DNA from: Patescibacteria group bacterium
GTDB taxonomy: Bacteria; Patescibacteriota; Patescibacteriia; JAHIZJ01
Assembly (NCBI GenBank): GCA_018814765.1
Contig: JAHIZJ010000056.1
Coordinates: forward strand, 1 to 32,903
Length of the DNA stretch: 32,903 bases
Reading direction: 5' to 3'
The translations under genes were made by a program, and so were the position numbers. The notes beneath the pieces are model-generated. The model had not been told where the DNA came from. It searched no databases and was given only the letters and a program-made list of their open reading frames with translations. Shown one piece after another: positions 14,361 to 22,247 of the stretch. How positions within the stretch are numbered: the first letter of the stretch is position 1; each line of letters opens with the position of its first letter.

Positions 14361-15314
14361 ATGCTGGTTTATCTATTATTTATTATAGGATTTGTTATAC
14401 TGCTCAAAGGGGCAGATTGGTTAGTAGAAGGCGCTTCCTCAGTTGCTAAGCGTTTTGGTATCTCGGGGATAGTTATTGGTCTGACTATTGTATCGTTCGG
14501 CACTTCTGCTCCGGAATTGTTGGTCAATGTTATTGCTAGCATTCAGGGTAATAACGAATTAGCTATCGGAAACATTCTAGGTAGCAACCTTTCTAATATC
14601 TTTTTGATCCTTGGTATTGCAGCTATCATTTATCCTTTGAAGCTGACATCAAATACTACTTGGAAGGAAATTCCGTTAAGCTTGCTGGCAGTGGTAGTGT
14701 TTAGCTTGATGGTGAATGATAGGCTGGTGGACGGAAATGATTTCTCTGTTCTTGGTCGCATAGACGGATTTGTTTTATTGGCATTCTTTGTTATTTTTAT
14801 CTACTATACTTTTGGTATTGGTAAGGTACAAGGGGAAAAGCAAGATCATCACAAAGAGTACCCTTCGTGGAAAGCCGTATTAATGATGTTAGGTGGTATG
14901 ATTGGTTTGGCTCTTGGTGGTAAGTGGGTAGTTGACGGGGCCATGGCTATTGCAGAAAAATTTGGCATGAGTGAGGCATTCATTGGATTAACAATAGTTG
15001 CCATTGGTACATCCTTACCAGAATTAGCCACCTCTGTGGTTGCTGCAATGAAGAAGAAGGTGGACATTGCCGTTGGTAACGTTGTTGGCTCGAACATTTT
15101 CAATATCTTGTGGATATTGGGCTTAAGCGCTGTCATTAAACCATTGTACTTTTCTGTATCTCTGAATTTTGATATAATGATGGTTACATTCAGTACATTT
15201 CTTCTTTTCTTGTTTATGTTCGTCGGAAAAAAGCGTATTTTAGAACGTTGGCAGGGTATCAGTTTTGTTGCTATCTATGTCCTCTATATTGCTTTCTTGT
15301 TTTTTCGAGGGTAA
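14361..15314 (+). CDS. Sodium/calcium antiporter (CaCA family)
   Basis: An integral membrane exchanger of 317 residues with about ten helices in two inverted halves. Each half carries the alpha-repeat signature: GTSAPELLVN with GNILGSNLSNI in the first and GTSLPELATSVV with GNVVGSNIFNI in the second. These contain the acidic and Asn residues that bind calcium and sodium. A short hydrophilic loop (about 155-168) separates the halves. This is the YrbG-like group. The ion specificity (calcium, or another cation) is not certain. The thioredoxin-CcdA fusion follows after 30 nt. Confidence 0.93.
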   Translation: MLVYLLFIIGFVILLKGADWLVEGASSVAKRFGISGIVIGLTIVSFGTSAPELLVNVIASIQGNNELAIGNILGSNLSNIFLILGIAAIIYPLKLTSNTTWKEIPLSLLAVVVFSLMVNDRLVDGNDFSVLGRIDGFVLLAFFVIFIYYTFGIGKVQGEKQDHHKEYPSWKAVLMMLGGMIGLALGGKWVVDGAMAIAEKFGMSEAFIGLTIVAIGTSLPELATSVVAAMKKKVDIAVGNVVGSNIFNILWILGLSAVIKPLYFSVSLNFDIMMVTFSTFLLFLFMFVGKKRILERWQGISFVAIYVLYIAFLFFRG

Positions 15315-15344
15315 GCCTCACTCCTAATTATTTATTACGAAACG

Positions 15345-16559
15345 ATGATATATAAAAGAATTTTTGGTTTATTGGCGGTATTAATAGCTACTATATTTTT
15401 ATTGTGGCCTGGTGGCATTCAAGCAGAAGAAAAAGTAACTGCTTACCTGTTTTATGGTGACGGGTGTCCCCACTGCGAAAAAGAAATAAAATATCTGGAC
15501 ACATTAACAGAGGAATTTCCCGAGTTAGAAATTATGAAGTATGAGGTTTGGAATAATTCAGGAAATGCAAGAAAGTTTGAAAAGGCAGTAAAGAAGATAG
15601 GTGCTTCCAATGCTGGAGTTCCGGTGCTCATCATAGGCGATACTGCAGTTAATGGTTACTTGTCTGATAGTACGCATGGAGCAAAGATACGCCAATTGGT
15701 TATAGTCTGCAGTCAGAGTGGATGTGCTGATATAGTTGGCGAGGTAGTTGGAAATAAATCAGACAATAATAACGACCCGGATGAGCCGGTTTTTACTGAA
15801 ATTCCTGATACTATTTCACTGCCTTTTGTGGGGGACATAGAGGTTAAATCATACTCATTGCCGATTCTGACTGTAATAATTGGAGCTCTGGATGGATTTA
15901 ATCCTTGCGCGATGTGGGTGTTGCTGTTTCTCATTTCGTTACTGATTAATATGCAGAATCGTAATAGGATGTGGGCGTTGGGCGTCTCTTTTATTGTTGC
16001 GTCAGCTGTTGTTTATTTTATTTTCCTAGCAGCTTGGCTTAATGTTTTCCTTTATTTGGGTGTGGCTAGATGGTTACAAATAATTATTGCCTTAGTGGCC
16101 ATGTATACAGGCTACCACCACCTACGACAATACTGGAAGAATCGTAAAGGGCTTGTGTGTGAAGTAACTGGCTCGGACAAAAGACAAAAGACTTTTAATA
16201 AACTTAAAGGAGTCGTTGAACAAAAGAGTTTCTGGATAGCCCTGGGAGGCATTGTTATATTAGCGGCTGTGGTAAATATGGTGGAATTATTATGTTCAGC
16301 GGGACTACCGGCCGTATTTACAAGTATATTGGCATTGTCTGATATACCTACTTGGCAATACTATGCTTATCTAGTTCTATATATTGTGGTATTTATGCTT
16401 GATGACCTAGTAGTGTTTATAATTGCCATGGTAACATTGAAGGCAACTGGTGTAAGCTCTGGAAAATATAGCCGATATTCCGCCCTGATTGGTGGTTTGA
16501 TAATGTTTATAATCGGTGTTTTGTTCCTTTTTAGACCTGGATTATTAATGTTGGGCTAA
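15345..16559 (+). CDS. Thioredoxin-like/CcdA-like membrane fusion
   Basis: A 404-residue redox membrane protein. Signal peptide (1-27) is followed by a thioredoxin-like domain with the active site CPHC (C41, C44) in YGDGCPHC, and a cis-proline region GVPVLIIG. After an acidic linker (about 140-165) come six hydrophobic helices of the CcdA/DsbD type, with DGFNPCAMWVLLFLISL and VELLCSAGLPAVF supplying the paired intramembrane cysteines. The likely role is to pass reducing power across the membrane to extracytoplasmic thiols. Fusion of the thioredoxin domain ahead of the membrane domain is typical of small genomes. Confidence 0.87.
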   Translation: MIYKRIFGLLAVLIATIFLLWPGGIQAEEKVTAYLFYGDGCPHCEKEIKYLDTLTEEFPELEIMKYEVWNNSGNARKFEKAVKKIGASNAGVPVLIIGDTAVNGYLSDSTHGAKIRQLVIVCSQSGCADIVGEVVGNKSDNNNDPDEPVFTEIPDTISLPFVGDIEVKSYSLPILTVIIGALDGFNPCAMWVLLFLISLLINMQNRNRMWALGVSFIVASAVVYFIFLAAWLNVFLYLGVARWLQIIIALVAMYTGYHHLRQYWKNRKGLVCEVTGSDKRQKTFNKLKGVVEQKSFWIALGGIVILAAVVNMVELLCSAGLPAVFTSILALSDIPTWQYYAYLVLYIVVFMLDDLVVFIIAMVTLKATGVSSGKYSRYSALIGGLIMFIIGVLFLFRPGLLMLG

Positions 16560-16608
16560 ACAAGTTTACAAAAGTAAGGTATACTATTAAGGAAATAACA
16601 ATCTCGAT

Positions 16609-17067
16609 ATGGCTACAAAAGTTTTCAACTATACTCGTTTGAGTAAGTACATATATTTAGGAACAACTCTTTATTCTCACAGAGACTTGGAGACGGTTTT
16701 AAGTCTGGGCATAAAGGCAGACGTAGACTTGGAATTGGAAAAAATGGACCATCCTGAAAATCTTACGGCCTATCTTTGGTTGCCTGTTAGAGACTTTGAA
16801 GCACCTTCGATAGAGCAATTCTATTTGGGGGTATATTTCATTGATCAATTAGTCAAACGAAGAATAAAAACCTTAGTTCATTGCAACGTGGGATTTGGAC
16901 GAGCCCCCAGTCTTATAGCAGCCTATTTCGCAGCCTATCGTGGTAAAGGCATTACAGAGGCCATCTCTTTTATGAGCCACAAAAGACCGGGAGTCAGTCC
17001 CAATACAAAACAAATAGCAGGTATTAAAAGATTTATTGGTTCATTTAGCCGATCACTGACTAAATAA
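16609..17067 (+). CDS. Dual-specificity protein phosphatase
   Basis: A 152-residue cytoplasmic phosphatase of the Cys-based type. The P loop HCNVGFGRAPSLIAAY has the full HCx5R signature (C92, R98), and the general acid is probably D62 in VRDFEAPS. No other domain is present. Substrates could be Tyr/Ser/Thr phosphoproteins or a small phospho-compound. It is preceded by a gap of 49 nt and followed by a terminator. Confidence 0.88.
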   Translation: MATKVFNYTRLSKYIYLGTTLYSHRDLETVLSLGIKADVDLELEKMDHPENLTAYLWLPVRDFEAPSIEQFYLGVYFIDQLVKRRIKTLVHCNVGFGRAPSLIAAYFAAYRGKGITEAISFMSHKRPGVSPNTKQIAGIKRFIGSFSRSLTK

Positions 17068-17084
17068 ATATCACCATACAAGTG

Positions 17085-17106
17085 AAGTAGCGCTAGTCGC
17101 TTTTTT
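17085..17106 (+). terminator. Terminator after phosphatase gene
   Basis: A short stem AGCG/CGCT with loop CTAGT is followed by six T. The GC stem is only 4 bp, lengthened by A-T pairs. Confidence 0.65.
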
Positions 17107-17159
17107 ATATATCTTGAGAAATACTGGCATAATTAAATCAGAAACAGTACAATAAAGTA

Positions 17160-17825
17160 ATGAGATTACATGTATTTTTGGCCCAAGCTGGAGTAGCTTC
17201 ACGGCGTCAATCAGAAAAATATATTGCCCAAGGGCTTGTCAGAGTCAATGGGAGAGTTGTCACACAAATGGGTGTAACGATTGATCCGACCAAAGATGAA
17301 GTGCAATATCAGGGTAAACCGGTTTTTTTGTCAGATAAGAGGGTGGTAATGTCTTTTTATAAACCCCGCGGGATAATATCAACAATGAAAAAAGGCCTGG
17401 AAGAGGGACAATGTATTGCTGATATTATTGAGTCTGAAGAAAGGCTTTTTCCGGTTGGTCGTCTGGATAGAGACTCAGAGGGGCTAATGCTTTTAACCAA
17501 TGATGGAAAACTGGCTCTTAGATTAAGCCATCCTCGCTATGAGCACGAAAAAGAATATCAAGTCACCGTTGATAAAACTATCACGGATGATCAAATTAAG
17601 CGCTTGAAAAAACCGTTTATGATTGATGGTTACCGAACAAGACCTGCCCAAGTGACCAAATCGGATGACAAGGAATTCACTATTATATTACGTGAAGGCC
17701 GAAAACGCCAAATACGCCGCATGTGTGAAAATATTGGATTACAGATAAAAAAGCTAAAACGTATTCGAATCGGCGATATTCTGTTAGGTGATTTAAAGAG
17801 TGGTGAGCAGAGAATAGAAAAATAA
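17160..17825 (+). CDS. rRNA pseudouridine synthase (RluB/RsuA family)
   Basis: Converts a uridine in ribosomal RNA to pseudouridine. The 221 residues have an N-terminal S4 RNA-binding domain (about 1-48: GVASRRQSEKYI, GLVRVNGRVV), then the catalytic domain with YKPRGIIST, the catalytic Asp103 in GRLDRDSEGLMLLTNDG, and the EGRKRQIRRMCENIG motif. This is the RsuA/RluB/RluE/RluF subfamily, most like RluB. It stands alone between two hairpins, so it is probably monocistronic. Confidence 0.92.
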   Translation: MRLHVFLAQAGVASRRQSEKYIAQGLVRVNGRVVTQMGVTIDPTKDEVQYQGKPVFLSDKRVVMSFYKPRGIISTMKKGLEEGQCIADIIESEERLFPVGRLDRDSEGLMLLTNDGKLALRLSHPRYEHEKEYQVTVDKTITDDQIKRLKKPFMIDGYRTRPAQVTKSDDKEFTIILREGRKRQIRRMCENIGLQIKKLKRIRIGDILLGDLKSGEQRIEK

Positions 17826-17837
17826 ATTTCAGTTTAA

Positions 17838-17899
17838 TATCATCAAGCAGGCACATAGGTTCTAAATTTCCGGTTGGTTTTCAGTACACATTGATGATA
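17838..17899. repeat. 9-bp inverted repeat with long loop
   Basis: TATCATCAA and TTGATGATA are separated by 44 nt in the gap after the pseudouridine synthase gene. It could be an operator or RNA stem. No T tract follows. Confidence 0.35.
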
Positions 17900-17927
17900 G
17901 TATTACCGTGATAATTGATATATCTAT

Positions 17928-18848
17928 ATGTCTATAATATTTTTATGTGCAGTTATAGCTGGGATCGTTTTCGCAGCCGTAGCCATTGCAGAAGGAAAGT
18001 ACAATATGAACAAAGAAAAAGTAATCAAACGAGTTTATTTCTATCTTATTTCTTTGATAACCCTGATTACCATTGTAGTGTCGGTGGGTTTTTTGTTAAA
18101 GAGTGCCCTGACTAGTACTATTTTTACACAAGCAGATGAATATACAAGGCATTCAGAGCCACCACCTGAATTATTTTTAATGGATGCTCGAGGCTATGAA
18201 ATGAATAGTACTGAAATGCAGTGTGAAGATGAGTGTGAATTTTCTGCATCCCAAAAAGAACAAGCAGCTGCCTGGATAGAAGAGTATCACTACTGGAAAA
18301 AGGGTCGTAATGGTTATTCGCAGAAACAGCGAGACATTGTAACAAATTTATCATTATTGCTGGTAGCGCTTCCTTTATTCGTTATCCATTATCGATCAGT
18401 TCAAAAAAGTTCCAAGAAGGCATCAGGTGAGGAAAAGTCACATCAGGTTATCCGTCCATCGTATTTTTACATTGTCAGTCTGGTCGGGATAGTGATGATA
18501 ATAATTTATGGTTCAATGTTGATAAATTTAGGTCTCAAGACATATATATTTACAGGAGCAGATGATGATCAATCAAACTACAGATACCCCTTAGAAATTT
18601 CTCCGGGTACAGTAACAAGCATAGCTTCAATAAAAAACTGTCAAGCCATCTGCAATATCTCAGATGAAACAGTAGTCCTGGCTGAGCAATATTCTGACGA
18701 TTTCGAAACTTGGAATAATCAGAATACGACACCAGGGCAAAAACAAAATGAGGCCGCTAATAACATTGCTTTCCTGCTGGTCGCGATTCCATTATTTTGG
18801 TATCATTGGATAGTAATACGAAGAGAGGGTAGAAATAATATTAGCTAA
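17928..18848 (+). CDS. Duplicated DUF5671-like membrane protein
   Basis: A 306-residue membrane protein with five predicted helices. After a first helix (about 2-20), two homologous units follow. Each starts with Arg-x-Tyr-Phe-Tyr (RVYFYLISLITLI at about 35 and RPSYFYIVSLVGIVMI at about 178), continues with LKSALTSTIFTQAD versus LGLKTYIFTGADD, then an extracytoplasmic loop with a paired Cys (CEDEC versus CQAIC), and ends with a helix LSLLLVALPLFVIHYR versus IAFLLVAIPLFWYHW. This is a clear internal duplication of a DUF5671-type unit. It ends 12 nt before the ABC ATPase, so it may be a partner of that exporter. Function is unknown. Confidence 0.72.
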   Translation: MSIIFLCAVIAGIVFAAVAIAEGKYNMNKEKVIKRVYFYLISLITLITIVVSVGFLLKSALTSTIFTQADEYTRHSEPPPELFLMDARGYEMNSTEMQCEDECEFSASQKEQAAAWIEEYHYWKKGRNGYSQKQRDIVTNLSLLLVALPLFVIHYRSVQKSSKKASGEEKSHQVIRPSYFYIVSLVGIVMIIIYGSMLINLGLKTYIFTGADDDQSNYRYPLEISPGTVTSIASIKNCQAICNISDETVVLAEQYSDDFETWNNQNTTPGQKQNEAANNIAFLLVAIPLFWYHWIVIRREGRNNIS

Positions 18849-18860
18849 CGATTCAGAGTT

Positions 18861-19538
18861 GTGATTGAACTAAAAAACGTAACACGCCGTTATTTACTTG
18901 GTGGCGAATATATCTACGCCTTACGAGAGGTTAGCTTCAAAGTGCAAGATGGTGAGTTTTTAGCTATAATGGGTCCTTCCGGCTCAGGGAAGACGACTTT
19001 TTTGAACATAATTGGTGGCTTAGATCAGGGGATTAGCGGAGAAGTACTGATAGACAATGAACTTGTAGCTAAATTAAAAGACAATCAATTATCAAAATAT
19101 CGTAACCAAAAAATTGGCTTTATTTTTCAATCATTTAACCTCCAGCCAATTTATACCGCTCTAGAAAACGTAATGATGCCTCTTTATTTTGCCAAAGTAT
19201 CAGACAAAGAGAAAAACAGAAGGTCAGCTGCAGCACTAAAATTAGTCGGTTTAGGTAATCGCTTGAAGCACAAGCCGAACCAACTTTCAGCAGGACAAAG
19301 ACAGCGCGTTTCAATCGCCAGAGCACTAGTGAACAATCCCAGCGTATTATTAGCTGATGAGCCAACCGGTAATCTGGACTCTAAAACCGGTGGAGAGATT
19401 ATGACATTTCTTAAAAAGCTGAATAAAGAAAAACAAGTAACAATTGTAATGGTAACACATGACGAAGAGATGGCCCGCTATGCTGATAGAATATTAAAAA
19501 TACATGACGGGAGAATTCAAAAAACCATAAAAACTTAA
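18861..19538 (+). CDS. ABC transporter ATP-binding protein (MacB/LolD type)
   Basis: The ATPase subunit of a MacB/LolD-like exporter, 225 residues, starting with GTG. Walker A is GPSGSGKT (38-45), the Q loop is FIFQSFNLQP, the signature is LSAGQRQRVSIARAL, and Walker B VLLADEPTGNLDSKTGG is followed by the H loop VTHDEE. The VMMPLYF and Q-loop wording is typical of the LolD/MacB/FtsE group. It lies 1 nt before the permease gene, so they form one transcription unit. The substrate could be an antimicrobial peptide, lipoprotein or other envelope compound. Confidence 0.95.
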   Translation: MIELKNVTRRYLLGGEYIYALREVSFKVQDGEFLAIMGPSGSGKTTFLNIIGGLDQGISGEVLIDNELVAKLKDNQLSKYRNQKIGFIFQSFNLQPIYTALENVMMPLYFAKVSDKEKNRRSAAALKLVGLGNRLKHKPNQLSAGQRQRVSIARALVNNPSVLLADEPTGNLDSKTGGEIMTFLKKLNKEKQVTIVMVTHDEEMARYADRILKIHDGRIQKTIKT

Positions 19539-19539
19539 T

Positions 19540-20994
19540 ATGAGATTTATAGACTACATAAAAATAGCTCTGAAGAATCTCTGGCGAAGAAAAATACGGA
19601 CTAGCCTGACTATTATTGCGGTTGTTATAGGATCACTGGCGGTAGTCAGTTTAATGTCCCTAGCCATGGGTGCCCGAAATGTTTTTATTTCACAGTTGGA
19701 GTCGATCGGTGCGCTAAAACAAATAACTGTTTTCCCAGATCCTGAGGCGGATGCGGATTTTTTTGGCGGTAGTCATGAAGAATTAGATAAAGATTTCGCT
19801 GGCCAATTAATAACCGAGGAACTGATTAGTAAGATAAATAAACTCGAGCACGTAGAGGGCTCTTCACCAATCATACAAGTATATCAACTGCAAAAAGCTA
19901 ATGTTGAGGGCGGAGTTGAGAAAGAGGCTCGTTTAGACAACATTACGGGTTACCGCGTTAATCCCGGCTCAGAAAAAACCCTTATGTCAGGCCGTAATTT
20001 TACCGATAACGATGAGATGGGAAAAATAATAATAGGAGGAGATCTATTAAAAAAACTTGGTTATGAAAATAAAGCTGATGAAATAATAGGCAAAACCATT
20101 ACTTTTAAAACTTGGGAAGGATATTGGGGACTAGACTTTAAACTTCCTGATCCGGAGGGTGCAGACGAAGAGACATGGCAGGTTATCCATGAAATAGAAG
20201 CGGAAATTATTGGCGTTACAACACCAGGGCCTGACGGTAGAAGCAGTTATGTCACGGAAACTTGGGCGCGGCACTTAAGTAAGCAACAGCGCTGGGAGTG
20301 GCCCTCACAGGAAGCGTGGGAAGCTCATGACCTGGAAATGCAAAGACTGGAAGAAGAAGCTCGTGCGCGTTACGAAGAATTTGACCGTTCTCAATATGAT
20401 TTAAAACCAGAATTATTGATTGAAGATCGTATTGCTGATACGGGCTTTCCCTATATGACGGTATCGGTTGATGACGCTGACAATGTATCAGCGGTTGCAG
20501 AGGAGATAAAGAAACTTGGCGTTGGTGCAGTTACTGCCGAAGAGTTCTTGGACGGAATACTCAAGGCATTTTTAGTCGTAGAGATTGTACTTGGCGCCAT
20601 CGGCTCCATCGCTCTACTGGTTGCCGCAATTGGCATTATCAATACTATGGTTATGGCCATCATGGAGCGTACTCGAGAGATAGGGGTTATGAAGGCAGTC
20701 GGAGCTAGCAGAGGAACAATAAAAAAACTTTTTACATTAGAGGCGGGTTTCATTGGTATAATAGGTGGAGCATTTGGACTATTGCTTGGCTGGGGCCTTG
20801 GTCTAGTGGCCAATATGGTAGCCAAGCGATTTATGGAAGACGGGAATTTTTCTGTTGAATCTATTATAGAAATGCCTCTGTGGTTGATATTCGGAGTGCT
20901 TGGTTTTACATTTTTAGTAGGAATATTATCAGGGCTATATCCGGCAGCCCGAGCAGCCAAGCTGGACCCAATTGATGCATTAAGAAGTGAATAA
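19540..20994 (+). CDS. MacB/FtsX-type ABC transporter permease
   Basis: The permease partner of the preceding ATPase, 484 residues. Topology is the MacB type: a first helix (about 22-45), a large extracytoplasmic domain (about 46-340), then three C-terminal helices with the FtsX-domain pattern (IGIINTMVMAIMERTREIG, GVMKAVGAS, and the PARAAKLDPIDALRSE end). The extracytoplasmic domain carries an unusual acidic, probably helical insertion (about 245-285, WPSQEAWEAHDLEMQRLEE) that may be a coiled-coil arm contacting a partner. Such proteins work by mechanotransmission rather than by moving substrate through the membrane. Confidence 0.93.
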   Translation: MRFIDYIKIALKNLWRRKIRTSLTIIAVVIGSLAVVSLMSLAMGARNVFISQLESIGALKQITVFPDPEADADFFGGSHEELDKDFAGQLITEELISKINKLEHVEGSSPIIQVYQLQKANVEGGVEKEARLDNITGYRVNPGSEKTLMSGRNFTDNDEMGKIIIGGDLLKKLGYENKADEIIGKTITFKTWEGYWGLDFKLPDPEGADEETWQVIHEIEAEIIGVTTPGPDGRSSYVTETWARHLSKQQRWEWPSQEAWEAHDLEMQRLEEEARARYEEFDRSQYDLKPELLIEDRIADTGFPYMTVSVDDADNVSAVAEEIKKLGVGAVTAEEFLDGILKAFLVVEIVLGAIGSIALLVAAIGIINTMVMAIMERTREIGVMKAVGASRGTIKKLFTLEAGFIGIIGGAFGLLLGWGLGLVANMVAKRFMEDGNFSVESIIEMPLWLIFGVLGFTFLVGILSGLYPAARAAKLDPIDALRSE

Positions 20995-21025
20995 ATAATA
21001 GACGATAGTGGCAGTAATATGGCTT

Positions 21026-21054
21026 TTGACAGCTATTTTTTACTATGATAAGAT
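21026..21054 (+). promoter_or_regulatory. Candidate sigma-70 promoter
   Basis: TTGACA (21026-21031), 17-nt spacer, TAAGAT (21049-21054). It would start a transcript covering the broken small frames at 21053-21434 and ending at the terminator at 21446. Confidence 0.4.
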
Positions 21055-21181
21055 GCCATGTCGTTTGAACATTCAAAATGAACCACTAGGGGGGTATAGA
21101 AGTCATCGAGCTGTGGTTTATGCTGTAGCCCAGGTTAAATGCCGTGACTTACATAGTTTAGAACTGACGCAGGTTTTGTGA
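21053..21181 (+). other. Short open frame, possible gene remnant
   Basis: A 42-codon frame (reading through YRSHRAVVYAVAQVKCRD) overlaps the end of a candidate -10 and stops at 21181. A different frame then carries the gene-like product at 21228. The two may be parts of one gene broken by frameshift or stop codons, or unrelated. The rest of the gap (20995-21052) shows nothing else. Confidence 0.25.
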
Positions 21182-21227
21182 TTTTCGCGGCAATGAACGC
21201 AACTGAGACTGGCCATTTTTAACTAGC

Positions 21228-21434
21228 TTGGCCGGTAATCTGGCTTTAGAAATCGGCGAAATAACGATTGAAACAAGAGAGGGCATTTGTATTTCTCTCA
21301 AGCCATACGATGCTGAAGTCACCTGGGTGCCAGCACTAAACCGATGGCAAATCAGAGTGACAGGCGACAATGCTCTTTCACGAGCGTTCATCAAGGCTCG
21401 ATTTCCACGATTCAAATCAGCCAGATCAGCCTAG
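21228..21434 (+). CDS. Small hypothetical protein (68 aa), possibly a fragment
   Basis: The frame begins only at a TTG and no Shine-Dalgarno site is seen. Upstream, the same frame has a stop at 21204. The product reads like a protein (LALEIGEITIETREG, then AEVTWVPALNRWQIRVTGDN) with probable beta strands and a basic C-terminus (FPRFKSARSA). The stop codon lies inside a strong terminator, which suggests a transcribed unit. I cannot assign a family. It may be a real small gene with a poor start, or the 3' end of a decayed gene that includes the frame at 21053. Confidence 0.35.
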   Translation: MAGNLALEIGEITIETREGICISLKPYDAEVTWVPALNRWQIRVTGDNALSRAFIKARFPRFKSARSA

Positions 21435-21446
21435 GTCTGGCTTTTT
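21419..21446 (+). terminator. Rho-independent terminator
   Basis: A 9-bp stem AGCCAGATC/GGTCTGGCT with one G-U and loop AGCCTA, followed by TTTTT. Confidence 0.85.
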
Positions 21447-21466
21447 ATTTACTAAATAACAGAAAA

Positions 21467-21475
21467 TGTTATAAT
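21467..21475 (+). promoter_or_regulatory. Extended -10 promoter for ferredoxin-nfu pair
   Basis: TGTTATAAT, identical to the rubrerythrin -10 and to the one before 12405, 33 nt before the ferredoxin ATG. Confidence 0.65.
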
Positions 21476-21508
21476 TAGATAGTAAAAATTATTTAAGTAA
21501 TTCACTAT

Positions 21509-21733
21509 ATGAAGATAACAATAAAAAAAGACGCTTGTATAAGCGCGGCCACTTGTGTAGCAATAGCCCCGGGAGTTTTTCAGCTGGACGATGAGGGCAA
21601 AGCATACATAGTCGATAAAAAGGGCGCTGATGAAAAAACAATCATCGAAGCCGCAAAGTCATGCCCTACTCAGTGTATAACCATCAAAGACGACAAGGGC
21701 AAGCAAATTTATCCTGAAGCAAAAAAGAAATGA
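21509..21733 (+). CDS. Small monocluster ferredoxin
   Basis: A 74-residue electron carrier. The Cys pattern is C10-x5-C16 and C52-P-x2-C56, in CISAATCVAIAPGVFQLDD and KSCPTQCITI. The second Cys of the normal CxxCxxC motif is replaced by Ala13. The site therefore has three classical ligands plus C56 and may hold a 3Fe-4S or an altered 4Fe-4S cluster, as in other three-Cys monocluster ferredoxins. The stop overlaps the start of the NifU-like gene by 4 nt (ATGA), so they are translated together. Confidence 0.88.
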   Translation: MKITIKKDACISAATCVAIAPGVFQLDDEGKAYIVDKKGADEKTIIEAAKSCPTQCITIKDDKGKQIYPEAKKK

Positions 21734-21978
21734 AGAAAGTTAAGTCAAAAGAGTCACTAGAAAAAAGCGTAAAGATAGAATTAAATAAGATTCGTCCGGC
21801 CATACAGGCTGATGGAGGAGACATTGAATTCGTCAGTATGAAAAGTGGCGTAGTCAAAGTACGGCTTAAAGGTGCTTGTGCTACTTGTCCACTCTCTGAA
21901 CATACTTTGAAGATGTTTGTCGAGCAGAGGCTCAAAGAAGAAGCAAGGGGAATAAAGAAGGTCGAACAGGTCACATAA
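21730..21978 (+). CDS. NifU-like Fe-S scaffold (Nfu)
   Basis: An 82-residue protein consisting of the NifU C-terminal domain only. The pattern IRPAIQADGGDIEFVSM and LKGACATCPLSEHTLK, with the cluster-binding CxxC, is diagnostic. It assembles or transfers 4Fe-4S clusters to apo-proteins. The 4-nt overlap with the ferredoxin suggests that the pair act together in Fe-S supply or that the ferredoxin is a client. No cysteine desulfurase is present nearby. A strong terminator follows. Confidence 0.93.
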   Translation: MKKVKSKESLEKSVKIELNKIRPAIQADGGDIEFVSMKSGVVKVRLKGACATCPLSEHTLKMFVEQRLKEEARGIKKVEQVT

Positions 21979-21988
21979 GGGCGTCTCC

Positions 21989-22003
21989 CTCACTGCTCGT
22001 GAG
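21989..22003. repeat. CTCAC/GTGAG hairpin repeat
   Basis: CCTCACTGCTCGTGAGTCGG is a near copy of the hairpin at 9920-9938 (CCTCACTGAGACGTGAGTCG), a dispersed intergenic element. A second hairpin CGGCTGT/ACAGCCG follows at 22006-22030. Confidence 0.55.
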
Positions 22004-22026
22004 TCGGCTGTGCGAAACCGCCGACA

Positions 22027-22092
22027 GCCGCTTTGGTGCTCACCCTCGGGTGGAAATATGACATCCCCCCGGCACTGAAGCGGCCTTTTTTT
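22027..22092 (+). terminator. Large terminator after nfu
   Basis: GCCGCTT (22027-22033) pairs with AAGCGGC (22078-22084), with GTGC/GCAC inside and a nested CACCC/GGGTG hairpin, then seven T. Confidence 0.8.
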
Positions 22093-22161
22093 AATTATCA
22101 AATCCCAATATACAATTATCAAACAATGATCAATTTCTCAATTTATGACACTTGAAATAAT

Positions 22162-22191
22162 TTGACAATAAAGCATTTCTTTGATTATATT
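22162..22191 (+). promoter_or_regulatory. Sigma-70 promoter of 22248 gene
   Basis: TTGACA (22162-22167) and TATATT (22186-22191) with 18-nt spacing, or TTATAT with 17. The gene's AGGAGGT follows at 22234. Confidence 0.7.
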
Positions 22192-22247
22192 CATAGTTGC
22201 GGGGTAATTCGGTGGTAAATGGTCCTTACATAGAGGAGGTGGAAGCT

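Noticed and set aside
22197-22247. TTG start for the gene at 22248
   Set aside because: The ATG at 22248 has an AGGAGGT site at ideal distance; the TTG has none and lies at the likely transcription start.
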